Positions 18,301 through 26,071 of a DNA stretch of 64,000 nt are shown here, piece after piece; the stretch's first letter is position 1; every line of letters starts with the position of its first letter. This DNA comes from Oerskovia sp042887685. Lineage in GTDB: Bacteria > Actinomycetota > Actinomycetes > Actinomycetales > Cellulomonadaceae. The stretch covers positions 20,701-84,700 of the forward strand of contig NZ_JBHVOS010000021.1 in assembly GCF_042887685.1 (NCBI RefSeq), written 5' to 3'. The position numbers were made by a program, and so were the translations under genes. The notes beneath the pieces were generated by a model. The model made no database searches, was not told the origin of the DNA, and worked only from the letters and a program-made list of their open reading frames with translations.

Positions 18301-18695
18301 GTCACGCGGTAGGCGCTCGACCGGTCCCACTCCAGGACGTACGCGATGTCGTCCTGGACCCGCATCGAGAGCACCGTGCCGTCGTCCAGGGTCGCGACGT
18401 CGTCGACGACGTCCCGCCTCCCGCCGAGGTCCGCCGGGTCGACGCCGTCGTGCGTGATCTTGTCGACGACCGGGAACCCGCACACCGGCGCAGCGCCCGG
18501 CTCGCTCGCGCTGACGACCGTGGGCATGGGCGGACCGGACGCCCCGGGGTCGGCGGCCGCTCCGTCGCCGACCGCACGGACGACGAGCACCGCCGCCGTG
18601 GCGACCACGACCGTCCCCGCGACACCGACCACCCAGGCCCGGCGTCGTCGGTACCAGGGCGTGGGGCGCTCGCTCGGCGCTGGCGGGTCGGTCAC
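15357..18695 (-). CDS. Membrane-anchored glycoside hydrolase-like protein, multidomain
   Basis: The 1112-residue product starts with about 15 polar residues, a basic RRRR patch and a single hydrophobic segment (about residues 18-40), so it is exported and probably stays anchored. A repetitive region follows with FEVDADGGIYFLDT- and LDDGTYYALTT-type blades, probably a beta-propeller. A TIM-barrel catalytic part has WQPWNEPNN (near residue 663) and WDTESGWW (near 767), the acid/base and nucleophile pattern of clan GH-A, GH39-like. A C-terminal sugar-binding-like domain ends the protein. GTG 18695 is chosen for its GGGAG ribosome site. It may trim or release the local polysaccharide; the substrate is unknown. 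Confidence 0.75.
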   Translation of the reverse strand: MTDPPAPSERPTPWYRRRRAWVVGVAGTVVVATAAVLVVRAVGDGAAADPGASGPPMPTVVSASEPGAAPVCGFPVVDKITHDGVDPADLGGRRDVVDDVATLDDGTVLSMRVQDDIAYVLEWDRSSAYRVTRYDVVTGEAKGTTDFELQLDEGNEAFSPEQFEVDADGGIYFLDTLMQRRDLVRFEPDGTRSWTTHLPEGDQTEGGVLDLYGMAMWDDLDGRPVIGVHETERTMHLVGTDGKILGTRDDFPGQVLGQLPDGGLVLESSGKSDAGATDDLTVLDQDGAEELHLGATANGRWAFAKPSQHWLDSVVGVAPAPDGDGLVVIEDGLGFEHFGADGVRRGVWPDARADLDADFTLLDGSPLVLDDGTYYALTTSEGAVALTAVTADRMAYQLGAPVKYNAINDGFLSVMGVGAGLVTDEVYNYFPPGEEPAVRLSLDDSWGRWADRYELRFQVRGDPRVFDPVVGDEQVVDIPADGGDVPVTLPATRPGVYEVDAALVDRESGDPVSGTCLRYTVGAPGAPLDLAGLADGADWGGASVLRGVQLADQLGVGSFRWQLDFGAIVPDPSGTPSADGLVWDSLPSAGMPEPEDGVETDPFAELEAAAALAETSGVTLTLQLGSGGEAERAAVDAGTWEGWSREIVAAVSAKAPGIVAWQPWNEPNNTGFDDGAQYEKQIGAPFAAGARAAFPGVRIVGGNTLGIVPDWWAALVEAGGCASMDVVGIHPYTGLNRSWEEQGFSQPGDELDALREALAPCGAKPVWDTESGWWSDGVANFWAGGSDVARKLLWYGAEGIDEWTYFFSEGGFGESGNSWSLVQYGSYVKPSGAAFAATSALLAPYEAPTFVDTGAPGTFAASAEGPAGEQLLAVWGDDLSTTLRVTADGGPGTLRMVDQYGAETSIDVGPDGADLPVTGAPVFLVGAPGQTLAVEAAQHFGPDLLAGRPVTATSTHEEADTQVVTSGTFDVRDPWRSGRLADDVVDENPSVTVTTDGPQTIDRIGVATAGIRCCSMGLRDYTVSVQLPDGTWQDVVQQKDQFSDRVAVFDIDPVEVTAVRVSVPMTTERGVPVLAANYSGVVGGLHPSFLPLTTESAYVATVSALQAWGPGA

Positions 18696-18737
18696 GTCGG
18701 TGCTCCCGTCGGGCCCGGAAGGGTGGGCCAAGGGTCG

Positions 18738-18743
18738 ATCGTA
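18738..18743 (-). promoter_or_regulatory. Possible -10 box of the glycosidase gene
   Basis: TACGAT on the minus strand matches TANNNT and lies 42 bp before the GTG at 18695, in the divergent space shared with the glycosyltransferase at 18838. Confidence 0.35.
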
Positions 18744-18825
18744 CGTCCGGCACCCCCGCCGGGTGGGGCGACCGGCCGAGGATTTCACCCTCACGGCGGG
18801 GCCGTCCGGGCAGGGGGCCATCCCC

Positions 18826-18831
18826 TACGCT
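18826..18831 (+). promoter_or_regulatory. -10 box of an apparently leaderless glycosyltransferase transcript
   Basis: TACGCT is followed by only 6 bases before the ATG at 18838. The start of transcription would therefore fall on the A of the start codon, giving a leaderless mRNA. No ribosome site exists upstream of that ATG. Confidence 0.5.
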
Positions 18832-18837
18832 GACCGC

Positions 18838-19962
18838 ATGGACACGGACCCGCCCGACGCCGCCCGTGCCCGGGGCTCGGTCCTGTGGCTCAGCAACGAG
18901 ACCCCCGACCGTGACGGTCAGGGCGGCCAACGACGCCAGTACTTCCAGATCCGTGCCCTGGTCCGCGCGGGATGGTCGGTCCACGTCATGACGCTCGCCG
19001 GGGACCAGGACGACACGAACCTGCGGGAGATCGCGACCGTCGAGCGCTTCGCGCCCTTCCTCCACAAGCGACTCCCCCACCCGACCCGCTACTTCCTGGC
19101 CCGCCGTCGCGCCCGCTCGGGCCGGTACGACCACGTGATCGTGGCCCACCTCGAGTCCTGGGCGCTGCTGCGCGGAGCAGGGCGCCGGCTCGGTGTCCCC
19201 GTCCTGGTCGACGTCCACAACGTCATGAGCCCCTGGCTGTCCCGGTACGGCAGGACGCGTGAGGCCGCCACGTTCCGCCGGATCGAGGACCGCGTCCTGC
19301 GCGACGCCTCGGCCGTCTCGGTCTGCTCGCCCGCCGAGCTCGACCGCCTGCCGGACGGGGGGTCGGCGCAACGGATCGTCGCCCCGCACGGGATCGACGA
19401 GTCCGAGTGGCCTCCGCCCCCCGCCGCCGCCCCGCCGCCCGTCGTCGGCATGTTCGGCAACTGGTCCTGGACCCCCAACACCGCCGGGATCGCGTGGTTC
19501 GCCAAGGACGTGTGGCCCCGCGTGCGCGACGCCGTGCCCGACGCCGAGTGGCACGTCGCGGGGAGCGGCACCCCCGCGCGGTTCACCGACATCGAGGGCT
19601 TCCGCGGGCTCGGGCGCGTCCCAGCGCTCTCCGACCTCACGGCGGTCTCGCGCGTGGTCGGCGTGCCGGTGCGCGCCGGGGTCGGCGCCCCGGTCAAGTT
19701 CGGCGAGGCGCTCGCGACCGGGTGCCCGGTCATCGCCACGACCGACGGGGCCAGCGCCCACCCGGGCTCGCCCGCCCGGGTCACCAACGACGCCGACGAG
19801 TGGGTCGAGTGGCTCGTCGAGCGGCTGGGTCCCGATGCGGCGCTCGCCGAGGACGAGGGTCGACGGACCTACCGCTGGGCGATGGACGAGCTGCCGTGGG
19901 AACGCACGACCGCGCCGATCGCCGACTGGCTGTCCGAGAATTCCACCCGCTCCAGGCCCTGA
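18838..19962 (+). CDS. GT4-like glycosyltransferase
   Basis: The 374-residue product begins with the block VLWLSNETPDRDGQGGQRRQ, a glycine-rich acceptor loop, and has a C-terminal lobe with VVGMFGNWSWTPNTAGI, GLGRVPALSDL and VGVPVRAGVGAPVKFGEALA. The last block matches the variant donor-binding loop of glycosyltransferases that lack the EGFG motif. It is the first gene on the plus strand before the ABC exporter pair, 120 bp upstream of it. The transcript looks leaderless. It probably acts at the cytoplasmic face of the membrane. Confidence 0.85.
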   Translation: MDTDPPDAARARGSVLWLSNETPDRDGQGGQRRQYFQIRALVRAGWSVHVMTLAGDQDDTNLREIATVERFAPFLHKRLPHPTRYFLARRRARSGRYDHVIVAHLESWALLRGAGRRLGVPVLVDVHNVMSPWLSRYGRTREAATFRRIEDRVLRDASAVSVCSPAELDRLPDGGSAQRIVAPHGIDESEWPPPPAAAPPPVVGMFGNWSWTPNTAGIAWFAKDVWPRVRDAVPDAEWHVAGSGTPARFTDIEGFRGLGRVPALSDLTAVSRVVGVPVRAGVGAPVKFGEALATGCPVIATTDGASAHPGSPARVTNDADEWVEWLVERLGPDAALAEDEGRRTYRWAMDELPWERTTAPIADWLSENSTRSRP

Positions 19963-20082
19963 TACGGCGCCCGCCCGCTGATAGTGTGCCCGTGTCGCTG
20001 GAGGCCCGGTTCTCACCGGTCGAGACTCCACCGACCACCACACGATCCGCAGTCGCGCGGACACCATGCCGAAGGGGACACC

Positions 20083-21291
20083 GTGGCGGATCCCGCTGTT
20101 GCCGTGAAGGGCCTTGGCAAGTCCTACCGCATCGCGAAGAGCGGCTTCCGGCCGACGACCGCCGCCGAGGCGATGATCAACCGGGTCAAGCACCCGCTCC
20201 ACAAGCCCGAGTACGAGGACTTCGAGGCGCTCAAGGACGTCGACTTCGAGGTCCCGTGGGGCGAGGCGCTGGGCATCATCGGTCGCAACGGTGCGGGCAA
20301 GAGCACGCTCCTCAAGCTCCTGACCCGGATCACCGCGCCGTCGGCGGGCCGCATCGAGCTGGGCGGCCGCGTGGGCAGCCTGCTCGAGGTCGGCACCGGC
20401 TTCCACCCCGAGCTCACGGGACGCGAGAACGTCTACCTCAACGGCACGCTCCTGGGCATGCGCCGCAAGGAGATCCAGCGCCGGTTCGACGAGATCGTGG
20501 ACTTCTCGGGGGTCGAGAAGTTCCTCGAGACCCCGGTCAAGCGCTACTCGTCGGGCATGTACGTGCGCCTCGCGTTCGCCGTGGCCGCGCACCTCGAGAC
20601 CGAGATCCTCGCGATCGACGAGGTCCTCGCGGTCGGTGACGCCGAGTTCCAGGCCAAGTCGCTCGCCAAGATGCGTGACGTCGCGCGCGACGGTCGCACG
20701 GTGCTGTACGTGAGCCACCAGGCACAGACCGTTTCCGCGCTGTGCACCCGTGCGATCTACCTCGACCAGGGCAGGCTCACCTACGCGGGCAACGTCGAGG
20801 ACGCGCTCGCCGAGTACCGCAACAGCTTCACGAGCTTCCACGTCGCCCAGCAGGACGCGTCCAGGCGGGCCGGCACCGGCGAGCTCCGCTTCACCGAGGC
20901 GACGATCGCCGAGGAGACCATGGAGCCCACCGAGGACAAGGTCATCGAGTTCGCCGTCAACGCCAACCCGGACCTCGTCGGCAGCTACTTCGTCTCGTGC
21001 CACGTCAACGACATGAACGGCAACATCGTCGTCCAGTGCGACTCGCGCCTCGTCGGTCTGTGGCTCGACCCGACCGTCCCGCAGCGCGGCGCGCTGACCA
21101 TCAAGGACCTGTGGCTCAAGCCGGGCAAGTACACGTACGACCTGTACGTCTGCAAGACCGGCATCCTCGACGCCTGGGAGGGGGCCGGGGCCTTCGAGGT
21201 CCTGCCCAACCCGCCATACCCCGAGGTCACGTCCGACGAGGCCCTGACCCACGGCATGGTCCTGGCCGACTTCCAGTACGAGAGGTGGTGA
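20083..21291 (+). CDS. Polysaccharide ABC exporter ATPase with carbohydrate-binding tail (Wzt-like)
   Basis: The 402-residue product has an ABC domain with Walker A GRNGAGKST (residues 67-75), a signature YSSGMYVRLAFA and Walker B ILAIDEVLAVGD. Wzt/TagH-type ATPases share these features and a long N-terminal stretch before the P-loop. From about residue 265 a separate beta-rich domain follows, in the position of the Wzt C-terminal domain that recognises the finished polysaccharide chain. The GTG at 20083 has GAAGGGG upstream; a longer frame has no ribosome site. The permease gene starts 2 bp after its stop. Together they should flip a lipid-linked polymer across the membrane. Confidence 0.92.
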   Translation: MADPAVAVKGLGKSYRIAKSGFRPTTAAEAMINRVKHPLHKPEYEDFEALKDVDFEVPWGEALGIIGRNGAGKSTLLKLLTRITAPSAGRIELGGRVGSLLEVGTGFHPELTGRENVYLNGTLLGMRRKEIQRRFDEIVDFSGVEKFLETPVKRYSSGMYVRLAFAVAAHLETEILAIDEVLAVGDAEFQAKSLAKMRDVARDGRTVLYVSHQAQTVSALCTRAIYLDQGRLTYAGNVEDALAEYRNSFTSFHVAQQDASRRAGTGELRFTEATIAEETMEPTEDKVIEFAVNANPDLVGSYFVSCHVNDMNGNIVVQCDSRLVGLWLDPTVPQRGALTIKDLWLKPGKYTYDLYVCKTGILDAWEGAGAFEVLPNPPYPEVTSDEALTHGMVLADFQYERW

Positions 21292-21293
21292 CG

Positions 21294-22112
21294 ATGAGCA
21301 AGACCGTGATCACCCCGCCCGGGCGGTGGGACCTGCCGTCGGTCAAGGAGCTGTGGGAGGCCCGCGAGGTCCTCGTCAGCTTCGGTCGACGCGACGTCCT
21401 GCTGCGCTACCGGCAGACCGTGATCGGTGTCGCCTGGGTCGTGCTGCAGCCGCTCGCCGCGGCAGGGATCTTCGCGATCGTGTTCGGTCAGGTCGCGGAC
21501 CTGCCCAGCAACGGCGTCCCGTACTTCATCTTCGCCTTCGCGGGCCAGCTCGCGTGGAACGTGTTCAGCGGCGTCGCGAGCCGTTCGTCGTCCTCGCTCG
21601 TGGCGAACCAGTCGCTCGTGTCGAAGGTCTTCTTCCCGCGCATGCTCGTGCCGCTCTCGACGATCCTCGCGGTGCTGGTCGACTACGCCGTCGCGTTCGG
21701 GCTGTTCGTGATCCTGCTGTTCGTCTACGGGATCAACCCCGGCTGGCCCATCCTGCTCCTGCCGTTCTGGACGCTCCTGGCCGTGCTGCTCGGTGCCGCG
21801 ATCGGCGTCGCGAGCTCGGCCGTCATGGTCAAGTACCGCGACGTCGGGTACGCGCTGCCCTGGTTCATCCAGATCCTCATGTACGCGACCCCCGTCGCGT
21901 ACTCGTTGGAGGCCGTCCCGGCGAACCTGCTGTGGATCTTCAACATCAACCCGCTCACGTGGCTGCTCGAGGGCTTCCGCTGGTCGCTGCTCGGGCAGGC
22001 GCCCCCCGAGGCGTGGCAGGTCGTCGCCCTGGTCGTGGTGTCGGGGCTCGCCTTCACGGGTGGCGCGCTGATCTTCCAGAAGCTCGAGCGTGGCTTCGCC
22101 GACGTGATCTGA
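21294..22112 (+). CDS. Polysaccharide ABC exporter permease (Wzm-like)
   Basis: The 272-residue product has the ABC-2 transporter layout. A short cytoplasmic N-terminus contains FGRRDVLLRYRQTVIG, the conserved coupling segment of the Wzm/TagG family, and about six membrane helices follow. Near the end is NPLTWLLEGFRWSLLG, also typical of the family. It pairs with the ATPase ending 2 bp upstream. The transported substrate is not shown by the sequence, but the Wzt-type tail of the partner and the glycosyltransferase before and after point to a glycan. Confidence 0.92.
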   Translation: MSKTVITPPGRWDLPSVKELWEAREVLVSFGRRDVLLRYRQTVIGVAWVVLQPLAAAGIFAIVFGQVADLPSNGVPYFIFAFAGQLAWNVFSGVASRSSSSLVANQSLVSKVFFPRMLVPLSTILAVLVDYAVAFGLFVILLFVYGINPGWPILLLPFWTLLAVLLGAAIGVASSAVMVKYRDVGYALPWFIQILMYATPVAYSLEAVPANLLWIFNINPLTWLLEGFRWSLLGQAPPEAWQVVALVVVSGLAFTGGALIFQKLERGFADVI

Positions 22113-22132
22113 CCCGGTCAGGAGGGGTCCCG

Positions 22133-23335
22133 ATGAAGCGGTCCGACCAGGCGCTGCCCGCACGCGAGCACGTCCACGTCCTGACGCCCGGCGACCACTA
22201 CTCCCCGCGGACGGGGAGCGCGGTGCCCACGGTCGTGGACGGCCTGGTGCGGGGTGCGTCCGCCGGTTCCGCGCCGTCGTCGGTCGTCGTGGCCCGCGGC
22301 ACCTACCCGGACCGCTACGACGGTGCGCAGCTCATCGAGTACCCGCAGGCGTCGGCACGGCCCTGGGAGCGCTACACGGACGCGGCCGCGTCGCGCGTGG
22401 GTCTGCCTCGCCACGGGGCCCGTCGCGCGTTCGCGGCGACCGTCCGCGACCAGGCCGCGTGGACGCCGTCGTACGTCTTCGCCCACAACGCCCCCCAGCT
22501 CGTCCCGCTCGTCGACGCCGACCGGCACCTGCCCGTGCTGTACGCGCACAACCAGCTCCTGCGCACGTACGGCCACCGCGAGCTGGCCCGCACGCTCGGG
22601 CCGGTGCACCGCATCGTGTGCGTGAGCGCGTTCCTGGCCGACGAGACGACGGCGCTGCTCCCACCCGGTCTCCGTGACCGCGTGGTCGTGGTCCACAACG
22701 GGGTCGCCGCTCCGTCGGCGAGCGACGCCGGCCCCCCGGTGGGCCGCTCGGCGCGCGGCGACGCCCTGCACGTGGTGTTCGTCGGTCGCGCCATCCCGGA
22801 CAAGGGAGTGGACGTCGTCGTCGACGCGGTCCGGCGCCTCGCGCGCGCCGACGTGCGGCTCACCGTCGTCGGAGCCGCGGGCTTCGACGCCGCGGACCCC
22901 CTGACGTCGTACGAGCGCGACCTGCGCCGACGCGCCGCGGGCACGACGGTCCCGACGACCTTCACGGGCTTCCTCCCCCGTGGCGAGGTGCGTGACGTCC
23001 TGCGCACGGCCGACGTCGTCGTGGTCCCCTCGCGCTGGGCCGAGCCCTTCGCCCTGACGGCGCTCGAGGGCATGGCCGCGGGAGCCGCCGTCGTCGCGTC
23101 GGACGTCGGCGGCATCCCCGAGGCCGTCGGGGACGCCGGGATCCTCGTGCCACCCGACGACGTCGCGGCCCTCGCCGCGGCCCTCGCCGCGCTCGCGGAC
23201 GACGAGGCTCTGCTCGGCCGCACCCAGGAGGCTGGGCGAGCGCACGCTGCCGACATGGACTGGTCCCACGCCCGCGCCCGGCTCGACCAGGTCCTCGGCG
23301 AGGCGTGGGCGCACAGCCCCGGGGGGACGGCATGA
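22133..23335 (+). CDS. GT4-family glycosyltransferase
   Basis: The 400-residue product has the GT-B two-lobe form, with VVVVHNGVAAP, VVFVGRAIPDKGVDVVVDAV and the catalytic block VVPSRWAEPFALTALEGMAAG. The ATG follows GGAGGGG and lies 20 bp after the permease stop, so the gene is in the exporter operon. The next gene overlaps its stop by 4 bp. It likely adds a sugar to the exported polymer; donor and linkage are unknown. Confidence 0.9.
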   Translation: MKRSDQALPAREHVHVLTPGDHYSPRTGSAVPTVVDGLVRGASAGSAPSSVVVARGTYPDRYDGAQLIEYPQASARPWERYTDAAASRVGLPRHGARRAFAATVRDQAAWTPSYVFAHNAPQLVPLVDADRHLPVLYAHNQLLRTYGHRELARTLGPVHRIVCVSAFLADETTALLPPGLRDRVVVVHNGVAAPSASDAGPPVGRSARGDALHVVFVGRAIPDKGVDVVVDAVRRLARADVRLTVVGAAGFDAADPLTSYERDLRRRAAGTTVPTTFTGFLPRGEVRDVLRTADVVVVPSRWAEPFALTALEGMAAGAAVVASDVGGIPEAVGDAGILVPPDDVAALAAALAALADDEALLGRTQEAGRAHAADMDWSHARARLDQVLGEAWAHSPGGTA

Positions 23336-24492
23336 GCCCGGCGGGCGTCGTGAGCGCCCGGACGCTGCGCCTGGGCGACGTGACGGCCCACGAGGCCGAG
23401 CGCTGGGCCGACCTCGTGGACCGCGCGCTCGAACCCAACCCGTTCCTCTCCCCCGCCTACCTGCTCTCGGCATCGCGACGGCTCGCACGGACCGCCGGGA
23501 TCGTGCTGCTCGTCGTCGAGCGCGACGACCGGATGATCGCGCTCCTCCCCCTGAGCCGCGACGAGCGGTTCCACGGCACGCCGCTGCGGTACGCGACGAC
23601 CGCCGGCGCCTTCCTCAAGGACGACGCCCCGCTCTGCGCCCCCCTCGTCGACACGGAGCACGCGGCGACCGCGCTCGACCACCTGCTCGCCTTCCTCGCG
23701 GACCGGCGCAACGGGTTCCCGCCCCTCGTCGAGCTCACCCTGCTGCCCGGCGAGGGCGCGCTGAGCGAGGCCCTCCACGACGCGTGCCACCGCGCCCACG
23801 TCCCGATGCTCGAACGGTCCCGGTTCGAGCGTGCGTTCCTCGACCGGGCGAGCGACGCGCCCGCCCCGCGGGAGGCGCTCAGCCGCTCCAAGCGCAAGCA
23901 GGTCGAGCGTCTGGCCCGTCGCCTCGAGGAGTCGACCGGTCGTCCTCTCGTCATGGAGGACCGAGGGGCGGACCCGCGGGCCTTCGAGGACTTCGTCGCG
24001 CTCGAGGCCTCGGGCTGGAAGGGGGACGTCGACCAGGACGGCGGCGCGCTCGGCGTGACACCGGGAGCCGTCGAGTGGTTCACGGACGTGACCGACGGCC
24101 TGCGCGACCGCAAGAACCTCCACCTGCTCACGCTCGTCGCGGGCGACGACGTGGTGTACATGTCGATGCTCCTGGGCGCCGGCGGGACGCTGTACTCGCT
24201 CATGGACACGTACGACGAACGCTTCGCGAAGTTCAGCCCCGGCGTGATCGGGCGCGTCATGGAGCAGGAGTTCGTCCTCGGGAGCACGACCGCGGACCGG
24301 TTCGACCCGTGCCTGCACCCCAAGAACGTCGGTCCGAGCGGCCTCTACCGGGACCGCCGGACGCTGGTCGGAGTCGTGCTCGCGACGCGCGGCGTCCTCC
24401 CGCGCCTCTTCGTGCGGTCGGTGCCGACCCTGCGTCGCCTGCGCGACCGCTTCGTGGGCACGCCGCGCGAGTCGCTCGAGGACGCGTCATGA
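23332..24492 (+). CDS. FemAB/GNAT-like acyltransferase (CelD/BioF2-type), paralogue 3
   Basis: The 386-residue product repeats the features of the pair at 9.6-12 kb: EPNPFLSPAYLL near the start, a basic segment SRSKRKQVERLARRL, the signature ASGWKGDVDQDGG, and a C-terminal YDERFAKFSPGVIGRVMEQEF. Its ATG overlaps the stop of the preceding glycosyltransferase (ATGA), placing it in the ABC exporter operon. That linkage is the best hint that this family acts on the exported glycan or its precursor. No signal peptide is present, so the reaction would be cytoplasmic. Confidence 0.77.
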   Translation: MSPAGVVSARTLRLGDVTAHEAERWADLVDRALEPNPFLSPAYLLSASRRLARTAGIVLLVVERDDRMIALLPLSRDERFHGTPLRYATTAGAFLKDDAPLCAPLVDTEHAATALDHLLAFLADRRNGFPPLVELTLLPGEGALSEALHDACHRAHVPMLERSRFERAFLDRASDAPAPREALSRSKRKQVERLARRLEESTGRPLVMEDRGADPRAFEDFVALEASGWKGDVDQDGGALGVTPGAVEWFTDVTDGLRDRKNLHLLTLVAGDDVVYMSMLLGAGGTLYSLMDTYDERFAKFSPGVIGRVMEQEFVLGSTTADRFDPCLHPKNVGPSGLYRDRRTLVGVVLATRGVLPRLFVRSVPTLRRLRDRFVGTPRESLEDAS

Positions 24493-24710
24493 TCGGGACG
24501 ACACCCGGCGGAGGACGAGCGATGGCATGGAACGACCGCGGCATCCTCGCCGCGACGCTCGGGCACACGGGCCGGGCATGGACCGACGCGTCCTCCGACC
24601 CGGCGCCCGCTGCCCCCGTGTACCTCCGTCGCACGGCCTACCGTGGCCCCGAGCTCGGCCTCCTGCACCCCGGTGAGGGCCCGCCGTCGGGCCTCCCGAC
24701 GGTTCGCTGA
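24489..24710 (+). CDS. Small hypothetical protein, translationally coupled
   Basis: A 73-residue frame starts at an ATG that overlaps the stop of the acyltransferase gene (ATGA), as in the two previous gene joints of this operon. The product has no recognisable motif, no signal peptide and no membrane segment. The 128 bp after it are pyrimidine-rich and hold no gene. It may be a real small protein or a chance frame in GC-rich DNA; the coupling is the only argument for it. Confidence 0.35.
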   Translation: MIGTTPGGGRAMAWNDRGILAATLGHTGRAWTDASSDPAPAAPVYLRRTAYRGPELGLLHPGEGPPSGLPTVR

Positions 24711-24838
24711 CACCTCCTCTCCTCCCTCTCCGGGTCGATCGAGGATCTTCTCTCGCCCCCGCCGCTCCCCCCGCGCTGCCCGCAAGGGCTCGCTCCGCCG
24801 TGCGGCCCTTCGTGCCGCCTCCCCTCGAACGGGAACCC

Positions 24839-26071
24839 ATGACTTCGAACGACTCGCCCCGCCTGTCCGTCCGCCTCGTCGCGGTCTCCACCCTCGGCCC
24901 CGACGACGTCTCCCGCTGGAGGGACCTCGCCGACCACGCCGCCGAGCCCAACGTGTTCTACGGGCCCGACTTCCTGGTCCCGACGGCCGCGCACTTCGAC
25001 CACGACCGCACCCTGCGCCTGGTGGTCGTCGAGTCGGACGGCACGTGGCTCGCGCTCATGCCCTACGAGATGGTCCCGGCGAACCGTCGGTGGCCGCACC
25101 GGCACGCGTCGAACGACGGGCCGATCCTCAACCAGTTCACGTCGCTCGGCGTCCCGCTCCTGCGCGAGGACGACACCCGGCGCGCCGCGACCGGCCTCGT
25201 GCGGGCGTTCCGACGGTTCTCGCACGAGCTCGGCGGGAGCATCGAGATGGCGTTCGTCTCGGGCGACGGGGCGGGCGGTGCCGCCCTCCAGCGGGCGTTC
25301 GCCGACGAGGGCTCGACGCTCCACGTCTGGGGCGGGGACGCACGGGCCGCGGTGCGCTTCGGCGAGGTCGAGGAACCGGGGAGCTTCGGCTACCTCCCGA
25401 GGTCGCGCGCCAAGGCCGTCCGTCGTCGGGCCCGCCGCCTCACCGAGGCCGCGGGCGTCCCGGCCGAGCTCGACACGCTGACGCTCGACGTCGTCGAGGA
25501 CCCCGCCGAGTTCCTCCGGTTCGAGCTCGAGACCTGGAAGGCCGACCCCGACCGCAACGGGGTCGGCTTCTCCCGGCTGCGCGAGGGGCCCGAGTGGTTC
25601 GTCGACGTCTTCCAGGCGCACGCCGCCGCGGGCAGGGCGACCCTCCTGGCCCTGCGCCCCGCGGGCGAGACCCTCTACATGGCCGCGTTCCTGCGGTCCG
25701 GAGGCACGCTGTTCGCCTGGTACGACGAGTACGCCGAGAAGTGGGCGCAGCACGCGCCCGGCGTCCTGGGCCGCCTGCTGACCGTCAAGAGGTTCGCCGC
25801 CCAGGGCGACCTCGACCTGCTCGACTCGTGCATGCACCCGTCGCTGTACCCCGACCAGAACGAGCTGTACCCCTCGCGGCTGCGCACGGTGTCCTTCACG
25901 GCCGCGCTGGGACGCTGGCCGAGCCAGCTGCTGCTCAGAGAGATCGTCGCGCTCGGCCACGGCCGTCGCGTGCTCGCTCGGCGGGTCCGAGCGGCCCGCG
26001 CCGAGCGCCACGCGCGGGGCGACCGGCCGCCGCCCCGGGACGTCAGGCCGGCGGTGGCGTCTGCGTCCTGA
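24839..26071 (+). CDS. FemAB/GNAT-like acyltransferase (CelD/BioF2-type), paralogue 4
   Basis: The 410-residue product shows the family pattern with EPNVFYGPDFLVP near residue 40, a basic segment SRAKAVRRRARRLTEAA, a changed signature LETWKADPDRNG, and YDEYAEKWAQHAPGVLGRLLTV near the end. ATG 24839 is chosen for the ACGGGAA ribosome site; a start 39 bp upstream has none. Its last 29 bp overlap the end of the opposite LamG gene. It is the most divergent of the four copies in the signature, with W-K-A-D in place of W-K-G-D. Confidence 0.75.
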   Translation: MTSNDSPRLSVRLVAVSTLGPDDVSRWRDLADHAAEPNVFYGPDFLVPTAAHFDHDRTLRLVVVESDGTWLALMPYEMVPANRRWPHRHASNDGPILNQFTSLGVPLLREDDTRRAATGLVRAFRRFSHELGGSIEMAFVSGDGAGGAALQRAFADEGSTLHVWGGDARAAVRFGEVEEPGSFGYLPRSRAKAVRRRARRLTEAAGVPAELDTLTLDVVEDPAEFLRFELETWKADPDRNGVGFSRLREGPEWFVDVFQAHAAAGRATLLALRPAGETLYMAAFLRSGGTLFAWYDEYAEKWAQHAPGVLGRLLTVKRFAAQGDLDLLDSCMHPSLYPDQNELYPSRLRTVSFTAALGRWPSQLLLREIVALGHGRRVLARRVRAARAERHARGDRPPPRDVRPAVASAS

